A stretch of DNA of 64,000 nucleotides from Erodium maritimum (lineage: Eukaryota; Streptophyta; Magnoliopsida; Geraniales; Geraniaceae), in assembly GCA_963921825.1 (NCBI GenBank), contig OY997594.1, forward strand, positions 36,636,557-36,700,556, read 5' to 3'. The notes beneath the pieces are model-generated. The model did not search any database and had not been told where the DNA came from. It worked only from the letters and a program-made list of their open reading frames with translations. A program made the position numbers and the translations under genes. Shown in pieces: positions 47,772 to 60,461 of this stretch; positions within the stretch are counted from its first letter, which is position 1; each line of letters begins with the position of its first letter.

Positions 47772-50642
47772 TATAAGAACCACTCCCGGTCAACGCCAGT
47801 CAAATCGACGAAAAACAGGAAAATTTAAATTTTTGGACAAACACTTAAATTAACCTAAATTTGACCCTGAGGGTCATACCGGACTTAAGTTGGCCCCGAT
47901 ATCGACCAAAGTTAGTTCCGGGGGAGTCAGGGAAACTTTCTGACCAATTTGGGAAAGGTTGACTTTTTGCTGGAAAAGTCAACCGAGCGACGTTTTGGTC
48001 CATTCGAGGACCGTTTTGGATCCAAAAGCTTAGCCGTTGTCACAGCGGTCTTAGGTGAGCCGTTTCCTTGTAGCTCGTGAAGTTTCGTAATTTCTTGGAA
48101 AAAGTGCCCGTTCGCGGCCCGAGACGGTCGAATTTCGCATATTTGACTGAAGAATATCTACAAGATATTTTCCAAAAGGTGTGGGACCCACTTGCCACAT
48201 GTCAATTATGTGGTGGTGTTAGGTTTTTTGAACAAAACAAAAGATGAGACTTGGATGGTAGTTTTGTAATTAAAGGATAGGTTTGATTTTAAAACAAAAA
48301 TTAAAAGGGAACAAGAAGTGATACACGGCCATTTCAGAATTTAGGAGAGAGAAGAGAGAGAAAAGACGTGAGATAAAGGGTAGGAGAGAAAGGAAGAAGA
48401 AGGTTGGGTTTTTGGTGATTTCCCGACGATCCGACCGACCGATCGACTCAACGATTGAAGATTCGAACTCCCCTCGTCATTCCCTACGGTGAGAACCTAA
48501 TCTTTTCTCATTTTGGCACGTTTTAATTTTAGGGTTTGAGTTTAAACGGTTTGATTAAGGTGGGTTTTTATTAAGATGGGTTTAAAGATGAATGGTTGAG
48601 GTTTGGGGTTCGTTAGGAACGTTTTGGGGTGAAAAGGAATCTTTCCCATTATGGCTGTGTGGGGCCCACGTGTTAGGGTCTCGGGTTGTCATGTTCGGGT
48701 GGTTTAGGACGATCCCCAAGTCGTTAATCCACACCCGGAATGAATTTTGGAATTAAATTGTGAAAGTTGTAATTGACGGGTTTAGAAACTTTAAACGCGA
48801 GTTAAATTACTCGGAAGTCGGAATTTGATTCCATCGAGTGCATAGGAACCCTTGAATTATTCTAAGACCGTAGAAACGAAAACGGGAATTTTTGGAGCCC
48901 CGGAAGGACGTTTTCCAATCCCGGGCAGATTCGCCGGGTCGGGCGAAACGGGCCTTTCCGGGTCCATTATCGACAATGTCGAGTAATTGGGAAGTTTGGG
49001 AGTGATCGGCATTGTCGGGGTTACTTTTGGGCATCAAGTTTATCAAAATTCAATTTATGCATGCAAGCTTAAAAGTGTTTTAAATTGTGTTCTTATTAGA
49101 TCATGCCACCGACAGAGGAAAGGGAAAGCTAGGCGAGTGATCGAGATCACGCCGGAGCTTGATTGTGAGCTTTTGGGGAAAGCATACGAGGTAGGGAAAA
49201 GTATCCGGATCTCGGCCCTGACTAGGGAAAGTTAACAGTCGAAATGCATGTGACACTTGGGTGTCGTGGGTTAATTAAGTTTATCGAATAATAGAAAGGC
49301 AGGCGACACCGGGTGGTGTCGTATGATACGGGAACGTATCGAACAATAGAAATGTATGTGACACTTATTAGTGTCGTAGGAGCAGTGAACTTATCGATAT
49401 TAGAATTACTTGAGGCATTTGGTTATGCCCGGAGGTTGATTGTTAGTTTGTGTCTTGGGTGGCCAAGAGTGCCCGTGGGGTTGTTGAGCCCGTGTCTTTA
49501 CTGTTGGTGTGTCTTGGGTGGCCATGAATGCCCGTGGGGTTGTTGAGCCCGTGTCTTTACTGTTGGTGTGTCTTGGGTGGCCATGAGTTCCCGTGGGGTT
49601 GTTGAGCCCGTGTCTTTACTGTTGGTGTGTCTTGGGTGGCCATGAGTGCCCGTGGGGTTGTTGAACCCTTGGTTTTACCGTGGTGTCTTGGGTGGCCATG
49701 AGTGCCCGTGGGGTTGTTGAACCCGTGTTTTACCGTTGGTGTCTTGGGTGGCCATGAGTGCCTTTGGAGTGTTAAACCGGTGTCGTTGCTGTTTGTTGAA
49801 CTTTACTTGTGATTGTGATTGTGGCTACCTGGGGATGGGGTGTGACAGGTCGACAGCCTGATCCGACTTTGTGTCGGGAAAAGTGCGACAGGTCGACCAC
49901 CTGATCCAACCGTCGTGTTGGGAAAAGTGCGAAAGGTCGACAGCCTGATCCGATTGGTTGTCGGGAAAAGTGTGACAGGTCGACAGCCTAATCCAACCGT
50001 CGTGTTGGGAAAAGTGTGACAGGTCGGCCGCCTGCTCCAACCGTCGTGTTGGGAAAAGGTTATGGGTACTGAGCAGCTGAAGTGTGATCCTTTGCGATCT
50101 TGTTTGATGTGCGATCCTTTGTGATCTTGGGTGTTGCGTGGTTATCTTTCGTGTCCTTGGAGGAAGTCGTAATCGTTGTGTCAGGTCTACATTACGTGTC
50201 CGAGTGTTGAGTCGGTTGAGGAAAGTAATAGTCGTGTGTCAGTCGGGTTACTTGAGTTTGGGGATAGTAGTCCCCGGTGTTTGGGGTTGTTGTTGTTGTT
50301 TCCGGCATGTTCTGCTAAGTATGCCGTAGTCAGTCTGGTATCCGTGGTGGTGAGCGAACGCTCACCCCTAGCTGCTTTTCCTACAGGTACTGGTCGCGGG
50401 ACGGAATAGGTGAGCTCTCGAAGCTTGAAGAGCTAGGAGCGGGAGTCCGGGTTTCCTTTTTGAGTCTAGCGACGTACGCCTTGTATTTTGTCCGCTTGTT
50501 GGGACGTATTTTTGAGTTGTAAATTATTATTTTGATTAACTAAATGGTGGTTTTAAAGCGATTTATTTAAAAGGTTGAAAATGTTTTATTGTCTTAAACG
50601 TTCGCGTTCCGGGTTCGGTTCTACTGAATTTGGGGCGTGACA
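47772..50642 (+). repeat. Gypsy 5' LTR, 2871 bp
   Basis: It ends in ggggcgtgaca and carries the family minisatellites: about six units of the 57-59-bp repeat (49450-49790) and about five units of the 42-44-bp repeat (49840-50060). The first two bases read ta where the 3' LTR has tg. The primer site follows three bases after the end. Confidence 0.92.
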
Positions 50643-50645
50643 GCT

Positions 50646-50657
50646 TGGTATCAGAGC
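50646..50657 (+). other. Primer-binding site, initiator-Met tRNA type
   Basis: The 12-base tggtatcagagc is complementary to the 3' end of plant initiator methionyl-tRNA and is the usual site in plant LTR retrotransposons. Its place just after the 5' LTR fixes the orientation of the element. Confidence 0.9.
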
Positions 50658-51216
50658 TCGAGGTTTCACACCTCGGACTGTACGTCAATTAGGTGGGAGA
50701 GTCGAGTCAGTAAAAGTCCCGTCGTGCGTTGGGTACGCAAGTCGGAAACCGTGTGTAGACCCGTAGTGTCTTGAGTCTTGGTTGTTGTTGTGTGTATGTG
50801 CAGTACGATCATTACTGGCATACTGTTTGTGTGTTGCTGCGTGAAACGTTTTTAAGCTGTCGCGACTCGACTCAGGGGCGCCCCTGTAGTCGAGCGTGAC
50901 GGTGCTGATATCAAGTGGGTACAATGTAGTTCGGGGACGCCTGGACCGGGTAGTAACTACCTGATGTCAAGAAATGAGGTTTTGTAATAAAGTGGAGAAA
51001 GTTTTAAAACTTGTTGGCCAGGTGGGCGTGTTTTTGATTTGGTTGGCCTTGCCGACTTAGATTGAGGTTGGGTGACTTGTGTTTGGTCTTTGAATTTTTG
51101 TACGTGTGTTAATAAGTTGATGGTCAAGCGTGTGTGTCGTTTAAGGCTATTTTTAGGGTTAAAACGGGGTAAGGTTCGAGTTTGAAACGATTTTGGAAAA
51201 CAGACTTGCGCGAGCG

Positions 51217-51330
51217 TCACGGACCCTATCACGGATCCGTGACGGAGCAGCGCGTTTTGGCGAGTTTTGGGTCTTCGTCACGGCTCCGTGACCCCAACCG
51301 TGACGGGGTCTGTCACGGATCCGTGATTCC
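51217..51330. repeat. Cluster of perfect palindromes in the Gypsy leader
   Basis: The 14-base palindrome tcacggatccgtga occurs at 51229-51242 and 51313-51326. A near-palindrome gtcacggctccgtgac lies at 51277-51292. Several further tcacgg/ccgtga half sites lie between them. The transcript of this leader would form short stable hairpins or pair between molecules. Its role is unknown. Confidence 0.85.
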
Positions 51331-51539
51331 TGTCTTGTTCCACCGTCTTGATTGTGCAGTTTGAGTGTTGATTTTGCGTGGCGGTGTTCACGGTTGTGTT
51401 GGTGGTAGAGGTCGTAAGTTCGGTGTTAAAGAGTGAGGTCTTGGGTTCGAGACTCATCAATAACCTGCGGTAGTGATACAGCACCTCGGTGTGAGAGTCT
51501 CACCACGGAGAGGGGTTAGGTTTGATGCGCTGTGGCGCC

Positions 51540-51970
51540 ATACGAACTAGGTTTCCCCTATGTGAGCGGGTGTTCGAGGTTTCCCTCACGTGAACAGGTG
51601 GTTTGAGATTTCCTTCACGCGAGTGGGTTATTCGAGGTTTCCCTCGCGTGAACGGGTGGTTTGAGGTTTCCTTCACGTGAGTGGGTTATTTGAGGTTTTC
51701 CTACGTGATCGGGTAATTGAGGTATTGAGGTTGTAAGCAATAGTGGTTTGCTGAGTCGAGAACATAATCCCCGTTTGAGGTTTCACTAAGTGATCGGGTA
51801 ATTGGGGTATTGAGGTTTTGAGCAATAGTGACTTGCTAAGTTGAGCACATGATCCCCGTTTGAGGTTTCCCTACGTGATTGGGTAATTAGGGTATTGAGG
51901 TTGTAAGCAATAGTGGCTTGCAGAGTTGAGAATATGATCCCCATTCGAGGTTTCCCTTACGTGAGCGAGT
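51540..51970. repeat. Tandem repeats in the Gypsy leader (about 85-bp unit and a shorter unit)
   Basis: A phrase around gatcgggtaattg recurs at 51707, 51792 and 51877, a period of 85 bases, with gtaagcaatagtgg-type and gatccccgtt segments in each unit. To the left (51550-51700) a shorter unit of about 30-40 bases repeats gaggtttccctcacgtga with variants. There is no open frame. The array ends shortly before the inserted Copia LTR. Confidence 0.85.
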
Positions 51971-52084
51971 ATTTGAGGTGTTGATAGCGTGAGCAGTGTG
52001 ACGTTTTGGTATCAGATTTTGAGGTAGTGGTTTGCCCCGGTTAGATTGGGGATGAGTAGCGAATACTGGTTGGGTTGCGGAACG

Positions 52085-53772
52085 TGTTAGTCTTAGTGCC
52101 CATAGTTCAATCCTAAATGTCCAAATGTATATATCATCGTTAGCAATAAAATCAAAACGGCTTTATATTACCTATGTGTTGGAGTAATATATCGATGTGT
52201 GCTCTGATCTGTACCCACCATGCGAATAGAACCATAGATCGAGATAGATCACACTCGATGGGTCCCTAGTCAACAAAGCTTCACTAGAAGCGACTAGTAT
52301 GAAAGATGGCTCTTTATGGCTTACGTTCTGTTAGTCATTGGAATGGGATTCCGGAGTCTGATCATAGATATCATGTGGGACATGATATTGGACGACCCGC
52401 CCTGAATATGTGCCATAGATTAAGTCATGAACATATTCAGTGTTGTAGCTTGTCATGTATCCTTAGACCAAGGAGTCTTTGTGATCGCTATGTAGTCAAC
52501 AACTGAGTTTGACCTGAGCCTAACGTTGTCCGTAACAGGGCTTCCATAACGGCCAGGATTGGCTTGGGGACGGGCTACATGAGTGACACGAAAGACGGCT
52601 AAGGGATTTATCCCTCATACTAAGGTATGGGAAAGATATCGGTTCTTGGCCGCTTGATCGAGAGTGACTGGAAGAATAGCATGGCCATGCACATGATACT
52701 GGGTATCATATCTTCAGTCATCTCACATATCAAGGAACGGTGATTGAGAATAATAAGGATGACGGCTCTATGCCTTATCTCAATCAGGATATCGGAGATA
52801 AAAGGATAATGACAGGGACGACGGAAAGGTTAGAATTGACAGGGTCGATTCGTTATGTAGTGTCAGGCAATACTAAAGTCTCGGTAGTTGCCACTTAAAT
52901 AGGATCAAGTAAAATGGGATTTTACGTTGATCTATTGACATGCATAAACCTAAGGGTCACACCGGAGGATGAAACTCATTGACACATTTATGGAGAATGG
53001 CCAAAAGGGAGTTGTCTCGGGACATGACCAAAACTGGGTTTTGGGTCATGTGCCCGTAAGTGAATAGGACTTTACGGATCGAGACAAGGCTTGGAGTCTT
53101 GGGATTGATTGCGTCGGATAATGTTGGACATTTCCGGTATGGAAGGCTTGGAGGCGATGAGCGAATCACGGGACCTCGTTGGAAATGGCCACGGGCCATG
53201 TTCCAAGAGGCCCATGAAAGGCCCATGCAACCAAGGCCCATGGAACTAATTAATCAAGTCTTGATTAATTAGTACTAAGCAAGCAAGACAAGGATTAAGG
53301 TGTTGGTGATTCACCACCTAACCCAATCTTGTCTTGCCATACTTTGTCCTATTTACACCTTACTTGACACCATACTTGTCCCATGCCTTTAGTTGGACAA
53401 GTATGGGTTTTGTTATGTTTAAGTCATCTTTTTTCAACATAACAAACACAAGACAAGAATAGGAAACACAACTTCTCTCTCCCTTCCCTTGCAATTTCGG
53501 GTTTGGCAAGCTCCCACCTCCATTTTTGTGTTCTTGAGTCCTCAAAGAGAAGAACTACGTGGCTTTGATTCCCATGTGGATACGTAGGCGTCTTGGAGAT
53601 TCAAGCCAATCATTCGTTAACCGGTGTTCTTGTTTTGGTAAGAGATAGTGCTGAATTTTTCTCTTGTGAATCCATTCTTTGTTAGTTGTTTCATGGTTTT
53701 AATCGTCTCTTGGTTTTTATTGATTTTCCGCTGCGAGTTGGTTCATCTCCAACCCTACCTCGAGACCCAACA
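52085..53772 (+). mobile_element. Solo Copia LTR, 1688 bp, inside the Gypsy element
   Basis: It begins tgttagtcttagtgcc and ends cgagacccaaca and is flanked by the target repeat gaacg (52080-52084 and 53773-53777). It is the inverted counterpart of the LTR at 15759-17446. No internal Copia sequence remains. It separates the Gypsy leader from the protease region and is younger than the Gypsy insertion. Confidence 0.93.
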
Positions 53773-56700
53773 GAACGTTATAACTAAATGCATAGAGAAC
53801 CGTGTGAGGGGTGTGCTAGACTTTACCGGAGTGACCAATGGAGGGGTTGTTCGGTCTCTGATTTGGGCGTCAGTTTTATTGGATACCGGGGTGTCACGCT
53901 CGTTTGCTTCGTCGAGTGGTGCTGAGTTGTTGGGGCTGAGTTTAGAGCCATTGAGTCCACCCCTGCGTCTGGATACGCCGGTTGGGGGTGATGTGGTGTT
54001 GACTAGGGTCTGTCGTGCCTGCGGAGTTAGAGAAGCGAACCGATACAAGAGGTTCGAGAAAGGGCTCAAGAGCCCTGATGCTGGATCGAGTCCTCACCCC
54101 GAGGATTCGGGTGTGTTCGGAGTTGGTGGGCACGACGGCGGTAGTGGAGCGAGGTCTTAGAGAGACTGCGAGGATTCGTGAGGATCGGCAGCGACTGAGC
54201 TTGTGCGTGTATACGTGGGAAGGATACTTACGAAATGACAACCTTTGACGTAAACTTGGGAATGGATTGGCTGGCGAAGTACCGAGCCAATATTGACTGT
54301 CACAGACGACGAGTGACGGTGTCAACAGGCAACACAAAAGTTTCGTGTATTCAGGGCAATAGGAGCGGAGTTCTCCTGTCGGCTTTGTCCGCATTGGAGG
54401 AAGTATCGGTCGTGCAGAGCCGAGAGTTACCGCGAGTGGCGTGCGAGTTCCCCGAGGTCTTCCCTGAGGATTTGAGCGGATTGCCGCCAGTTCGTGAGTT
54501 GGAATTCGGGATTGACCTGGTGCCGGGAACAACAGCGATATCGATGGCGCCTTACAGGTTCGCGCCAGCCGAGTTGACCGAGCTGAAGCGTCAGCTCGAG
54601 GAACTTCGGTAGAAGGGGTTTATCTGGCCGAGCACATCGCCGTGGGAAGCGCCAACACTCTTCGTGAAGAAGAAGAGTGGAGAGCTTCGGATGTGCATCG
54701 ACTACTAGAAGCTGAACCGGGTTACGGTGAAGAACTGATACCCGATGCCGAGGATTGACGACTTGTTCGACCAGTTGAGAGGGTCGACATGCTTCTCGAA
54801 GATCGATCTGCGATCCGGATATTACCAGCTGCAAGTCCGGGAGGAGGACGTCGCAAAGACTGCATTCCAGACACGCTATGGGCATTACGAGTTCTTGGTG
54901 ATGCCTTTTGGACTGACGAACGCACCTGCAGCGTTCATGGATCTGATGAACATTATATTCCGGCAGTTCTTAGATCAATTTGTGGTGGTGTTTGTGGACG
55001 ATATCTTGATCTTCTCGTAGAACGAGGCGGCGCATGAGGAACATCTGAGGGGTGTTCTGACCCTGTTGCGCACACATCAATCATACGCCAACCTGGAGAA
55101 GTGCGAGTTTTGGCTCGCTGAGGTGGGATTCCTCGGTCACGTTGTGTCCCACGACGGTATTTTGGTCGATCCAGTGAAGATCGACGCGGTTTTGAAGTGG
55201 GCGCGGCCCACGAGCGTCTTCGAGATCCGCAGCTTCTTGGGGCTGGCAGGATATTATCGACGGTTGGTTCAGGACTTTGCGCGTCTAGCCGAGCTTATGA
55301 CTCTTTTGACACGTAAGGGGAGTCGGGTTTGTGTGGACAGAGGATTGTGAACGTGCGTTCACGGAGCTGAAGGCTCGTCTGACTACCGCCCCGGTGTTGA
55401 TAGTGCCAGAGCGCGGGGTCGGGTATGAGGTCTATTGTGACGCGTCCTGGGAAGGACTGGGCTGTGTACTGATGCAGTGGGGTAGAGTTGTTGCTTATGG
55501 CTCCAGGCGGTGGAGACGCACGAGCGCAACTATCCTACCCATGGCCCGGAATTAGCAGCAGTGGTGTTCGCGCTGAAAGGCCGGAGGTATTATCTGTATG
55601 GCGAGCGATTTCAGGTGTTCTCGGATCATAAGAGCCTTAAGTACATCTTTTCCCAACGAGACCTGAACGCGCGCCAACGGCGATGGATGGAACTACTTGA
55701 GGAGTACGACTTGAGCTACTCTACCATCCGGGTAAGGCGAATGTGATCGCCGACGCCCTGAGTAGGAAGCCGATGCCGTGTCCTGCTAGCATCTCAGTTC
55801 GGGAGTGGGACATGATGGGAGAGCTGGGCACGCTCGGGTTGGAGCTAGAAGAGGTTAATGGCGGCGTGGTCATGTGCTTCTTGGTGGCTCAACCCACCCG
55901 GCTTGGCCGGGGGATAGAGGCACAGTCAGTGGATGTCGAGACGACAGAGATCAGGGAGAGAGTTGCCGGCGGTGTTGACGCCGAGGGCTGGGATCGTCGA
56001 GCTAATTGGGAGTTACGGTATCGCGGAGGTTTGTTCGTACCGAGTAACGGTGGAGGCGACGAGCTGCGAGAGTCGCACTATTCGCGTCTGACAGTGCACG
56101 TGGGTAGGACTAAGAGGAGCGCGACATCAGGTGACATATCTAGTGGAGCGGGATGCGGAGAGCGGTTGCAGAGTTGGTATCGCGGTACCTCACTTGTCAG
56201 CAGGTGAGAGCCGAACATCAGCGTCCCGCTGGGTTGTTGTAGCCACTGCCGGTTGCATAGTGGAAATGGGGGCATGTCACGATGGATTTCATGAGCGGTT
56301 AGTCGAGTTCGCCTATAGCAACAGCTTTCAGGCCAGTATCATGATGGCACCGTTCGGAGCGTTGTATGTTAGGCCGTGTCGGTCGCCCGTGTGCGGGGCG
56401 GAAGTGAGGAATGAGGGTTCACTGGGTCTAGAACTGGACCGAGAGACAGCTGAGTCGATCGTGCCGAAGCGTAAGCGGTTGAAGACCGCGTAGAGTCGGC
56501 ATGAGCTATGCTGACAGACGGCGCCGACCTCTCGAGTCAGCAGTCGATGACCATGTATCCCTGAAGGTGAGTCCGAAAGGTGGATTGGTGCGTTTCAACC
56601 GCGGTGGAGGCAGGTTAACCCCGCGGTGCATCGAGCCTTTCGAGGTCTTGAGTGGAGTAGGAGCAGTTGTATACCGACTTGCACTGCCACCGCAGCTTGG

Positions 56701-57004
56701 GAACATCCACGTTTCCCAGTTGCGGAAGTATATGCGGACCCCTCACACGTGATTGAGTGGGCAGATGTCGAGGTAACGGGTGATGTCTCGTATAAGGAGA
56801 AACCGGTTTGGGAAATGGATCCACGAGATCAGGTTCCTCTGCGGAAAGGTTATCCGCTTAGAACAGGTGTAGTGGCGGCACCACGAGGTTGAGTCGACTT
56901 GGAAGCACGAGGACGAGATTCGCGCGAAGTACACCGAGCTGTTCAACTCCTGAGGTACGTTTGTTTAAAATTTCGCGGACGAAATTCCTTTAAGGGGGGT
57001 AGAT

Positions 57005-59691
57005 TGTAAGAACCACTCCCGGTCAACGCCAGTCAAATCGGCGAAAAATAGGAAAATTTAAAATTTTTGGACAAACACTTAAATGAACCTAAATTTGACC
57101 CCGAGGGTCATACCGGACTTAAGTTGACCCCGATATCGACCAAAGTGAGTTCCGGGGGACTCAGGGCAACTTTCTGACCAATTTGGGAAACGTTGACTTT
57201 TTGCTGGAAAAGTCAACCGAGCGACGTTTTGGTCCATTCGAGGCTCGTTTTAGATCCAAAAGCTTAGCCGTCGTCACAGCGGTCTTAGGTGAGCCGTTTC
57301 CTTGTAGTCCGTGAAGTTTCGTAATTTCTTGGAAAAAGTGCCCGTTCGCGGCCCGAGACGGTCGAATTTCGCGAATCTGACTTAAAAATATCTACAAGAT
57401 ATTTTCCAAAAGGTGTGGGACCCACTTGCCACATGTCAATTATGTGGTGGTGGTGTTAGGTTTTTTGAACAAAACAAAAGATGAGACTTAGATGGTAGTT
57501 TTGTAATTAAAGGATATGTTTGATTTTAAAACAAAAATTAAAAGGGAACAAGAAGTGATACACGACCATTTCAGAATTTAGGAGAGAGAAGAGAGAGAAA
57601 GGGAAGGAGAGAAAGGAAGAAGAAGGTTGGGTTTTTGGTTATTTCCCGACGATCCGACCGACCGATCGACTCAACGATTGAAGATTCGAACTCCCCTCGT
57701 CATTCCCTACGGTGAGAACCCAATCTTTTCTCATTTTGGCACGTTTGAATTTTAGGGTTTGAGTTTAAACGGTTGGACTAAGGTTGGGTTTTGATTAAGA
57801 TGGGTTTAAAGATGAATGGTTGAGGTTTGGGGTTCGTTAGGAACATTTTGGGGCGAAAGGAAATTTTCCCATTATGGCCGTGTGGGGCCCACGTGTTAGG
57901 GTCTCGGGTTGTCGTGTTCGGGTGGTTTAGGACGATCCCCAAGTCGTTAATCCACACCCGGAACGAATTTTGGAATTAAATTGTAAAAGTTGTAATTGAC
58001 GGGTTTAGAAACTTTAAACGCGAGTTAAATTACTCGGAAGTCGGAATTTGATTTCGTCGAGTGCATATGAACCATTATCGACAATGTCGAGTAATTGGGA
58101 AGTTTGGGAGTGATCGAAATTGTTGGGGTTACTTTTGGGAGTCAAGTTTATCAAAATTCAGCTTATGCCTGCGAGCTTAAAAGTGTTTTAAATTGTGTTC
58201 TTATTAGATCGTGCCACCGACAGAGAAAAGGGAAAGCTAGGCGAGTGATCGAGATCACGCCGGAGCTTGATTGTGAGCTTTTGGGGAAAGCATACGAGGT
58301 AGGGAAAAGTAGCCGGATCTCGGCCCTGACTAGGGAAAGTTAACAATAGAAATGCATGTGACACTTGGGTGTCGTGGGTTAAGTAAGTTTATCGAATCAT
58401 AGAAAGGAAGGTGACACCGGGTGGTGTCGTATGATACGGGAACGTATCGAACAATAGAAATGCATGTAACACTTAGTAGTGTCGTAGGAGCAGTGAACTT
58501 ATCGATATTAAAATTACTGGAGGCATTTGGTTATACCCGGAGGTTGATTGTTAGTTTGTGTCTTGGGTGGCCATGAGTGCCGGTGGGGTTGTTGAGCCCG
58601 TGTCTTTACTGTTGGTGTGTCTTGGGTGGCCATGAGTGCCCGTGGGGTTGTTGAGCCCGTGTCTTTACTGTTGGTGTGTCTTGGGTGGCCATGAGTGCCC
58701 GTGGGGTTGTTGAACCCGTGGTTTTACCGTGGTGTCTTGGGTGGCCATGAGTGCCCGTGGGGTTGTTGAACCCGTGTTTTACCGTTGGTGTCTTGGTTGG
58801 ACATGAGTGCCTTTGGAGTGTCAAACCGGTGTTTTTGCTGTTTGTTGAACTTTACTTGTGATTGTGATTGTGGTTACCTGGGGATGGGGTGTGACAGGTC
58901 GATAGCCTGATTCGACTTTGTGTCGGGAAAAGTGCGACAGGTCGGCCGCCTGATCCAACCGTCGTGTTGGGAAAAGTGCGACAGGTCGACAGCCTGATCC
59001 GATTGGGTGTCGGGAAAAGTGCGACATGTCGACAGCCTGATCCAACCGTCGTGTTGGGAAATGTGCGACAGGTCGGCCGCCTGATCCAACCGTCGTGTTG
59101 GGAAAAGGGCAAGGGTACTGAGCAGCTGGAGTGCGATCCTTTGCGATCTTGTTTGGTGTGCGATCCTTTGTGATCTTGGGTGTTGCGTGGTTATCTTTCG
59201 TGTCCTTCGAGGAAGTCGTAATCGTTGTGTCAGGTCTACATTATGTGTCCGAGTTTTGAGTCGGTTGAGGAAAGTAATAGTCGTGTGTCAGTCGGGTTAC
59301 TTGAGTTTGGGGATAGTAGTCCCCGGTGTTTGGGGTTGTTGTTGTTGTTTCTGGCATGTTCTGCTAAGTATGCCGTAGTCAGTCTGGTATCCGTGGTGGT
59401 GAGCGAACGCTCACCCCTAGCTGCTTTTTCTACAGGTACTGGTCGCGGGACGGAATAGGTGAGCTCTCGAAGCTTGAAGAGCTAGGAGCGGGAGTCCGGG
59501 TTTCCTTTTTGAGTCTAGCGACGTACGCCTTGTATTTTGTCCGCTTGTTGGGACGTATTTTTGAGTTGTAAATTATTATTTTGATTAACTAAATGGTGGT
59601 TTTAAAGCGATTTATTTAAAATGTTGAAAATGTTTTATTGTCTTAAACGTTCGCGTTCCGGGTTCGGTTCTACTGAATTTGGGGCGTGACA
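57005..59691 (+). repeat. Gypsy 3' LTR, 2687 bp
   Basis: It starts tgtaagaacc directly after the purine tract and ends ggggcgtgaca. It is shorter than the 5' LTR mainly because it lacks about 110-120 bp near 58070 and one unit of the 57-59-bp repeat (five units against six). Confidence 0.92.
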
Positions 59692-60081
59692 CAAACTCTT
59701 TATGGGTGGCTAAGAACCTCAACACAAGATGTGTCCCTATATCACCTTTGTATCCTATTTGTCGGTTGGAACCTGAATCAACGTCCCACCTACTGCTTCA
59801 ATGCCCATTTTCTTGAGATTGTTGGTCACTCTCGGATCTACCCTTCCTCTACTACCCCATAATGGATTTCCGGATGTGGTGTCAAAAATTCCTCCTACTC
59901 CCTAATGATGACTTGAATTCCGAGACGCTTATATGGCTTTGGAACAAATGGAAGAAAAGAAATAGTTTTGTTTAAGATGAAGAACAATTGCTACTGGCCT
60001 CCATGGCAATCGCTACAAAGATATGCTTTCAGACTTGTAAGGAAGCAAATGTGAAACCTCAAAAGATTGGAACCACCACAA
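59692..60081 (+). pseudogene. LINE ORF2 remnant, zf-RVT end
   Basis: This continues the LINE cut at 47771. It holds CPICRLEPESTSHLLLQCPF (about 59753-59812), the zinc-knuckle-like motif of zf-RVT, and LIWLWNKWKKRNSFV (59928-59972) of the C-terminus. Its first five bases are the Gypsy target repeat. The LINE 3' end is missing because a Copia LTR starts at 60082. Confidence 0.85.
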
Positions 60082-60461
60082 TGAAGGATCGATAAACACC
60101 ACATGTTCGCAGCAGAATAAAATATTCGATCCTAAAACGATCTATTGCATTTGAATCAATGATAAAATCAATAGGCTACTCACTTGATATGTAGAACAAA
60201 ACGGATATAGCTCCGAAAATACGAAGCCTCTAGTGTATTCACACCGAGCAACGATTTGATGCTTTCAACGATTTGAGACGACTATGGAGATGAAGAGCGA
60301 TTCTTCAATTTTGTGTTTGGGAGAGAAGAGAAAAAGGAGGCTTAGAGAGAATAAGATGGATCATCTATTCTAAACCTAATTCTCCCTTTATATACTTCTA
60401 ATTATTGGGTCCAAGACTCAATTGGGCTTGAAACCCGATTGGGCCTAGGACAAACCCAACA
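60082..60461 (-). repeat. Copia 3' LTR, about 380 bp
   Basis: The right end (cccaaca next to the purine tract) is firm. The left end rests on the TG at 60082-60083 and on the point where LINE sequence stops. The far-end LTR needed to confirm it is outside the window. Confidence 0.7.

Larger units (their letters stand above)
47772..59691 (+). mobile_element. Full-length Gypsy (Tekay/Del-like chromovirus) element, broken
   Basis: It is bounded by the target repeat caaac (47767-47771 and 59692-59696). The LTRs are 47772-50642 and 57005-59691. A primer site (tggtatcagagc) lies at 50646-50657 and a purine tract (aaggggggt) at 56992-57000. Parts recognised are: a long leader with repeats (50660-52080), protease (near 53870-54300; DTGVSRSF, GMDWLAKYRA), RT (54440-55020; [10 protein letters not shown]), RNase H (55330-55770; [10 protein letters not shown] just after it), a worn integrase zone (55990-56500) and a chromodomain-like C-terminus (56560-56950). 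I see no gag. A solo Copia LTR sits inside. It has many breaks. The LTRs differ by a few percent by eye plus indels. Confidence 0.93.
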
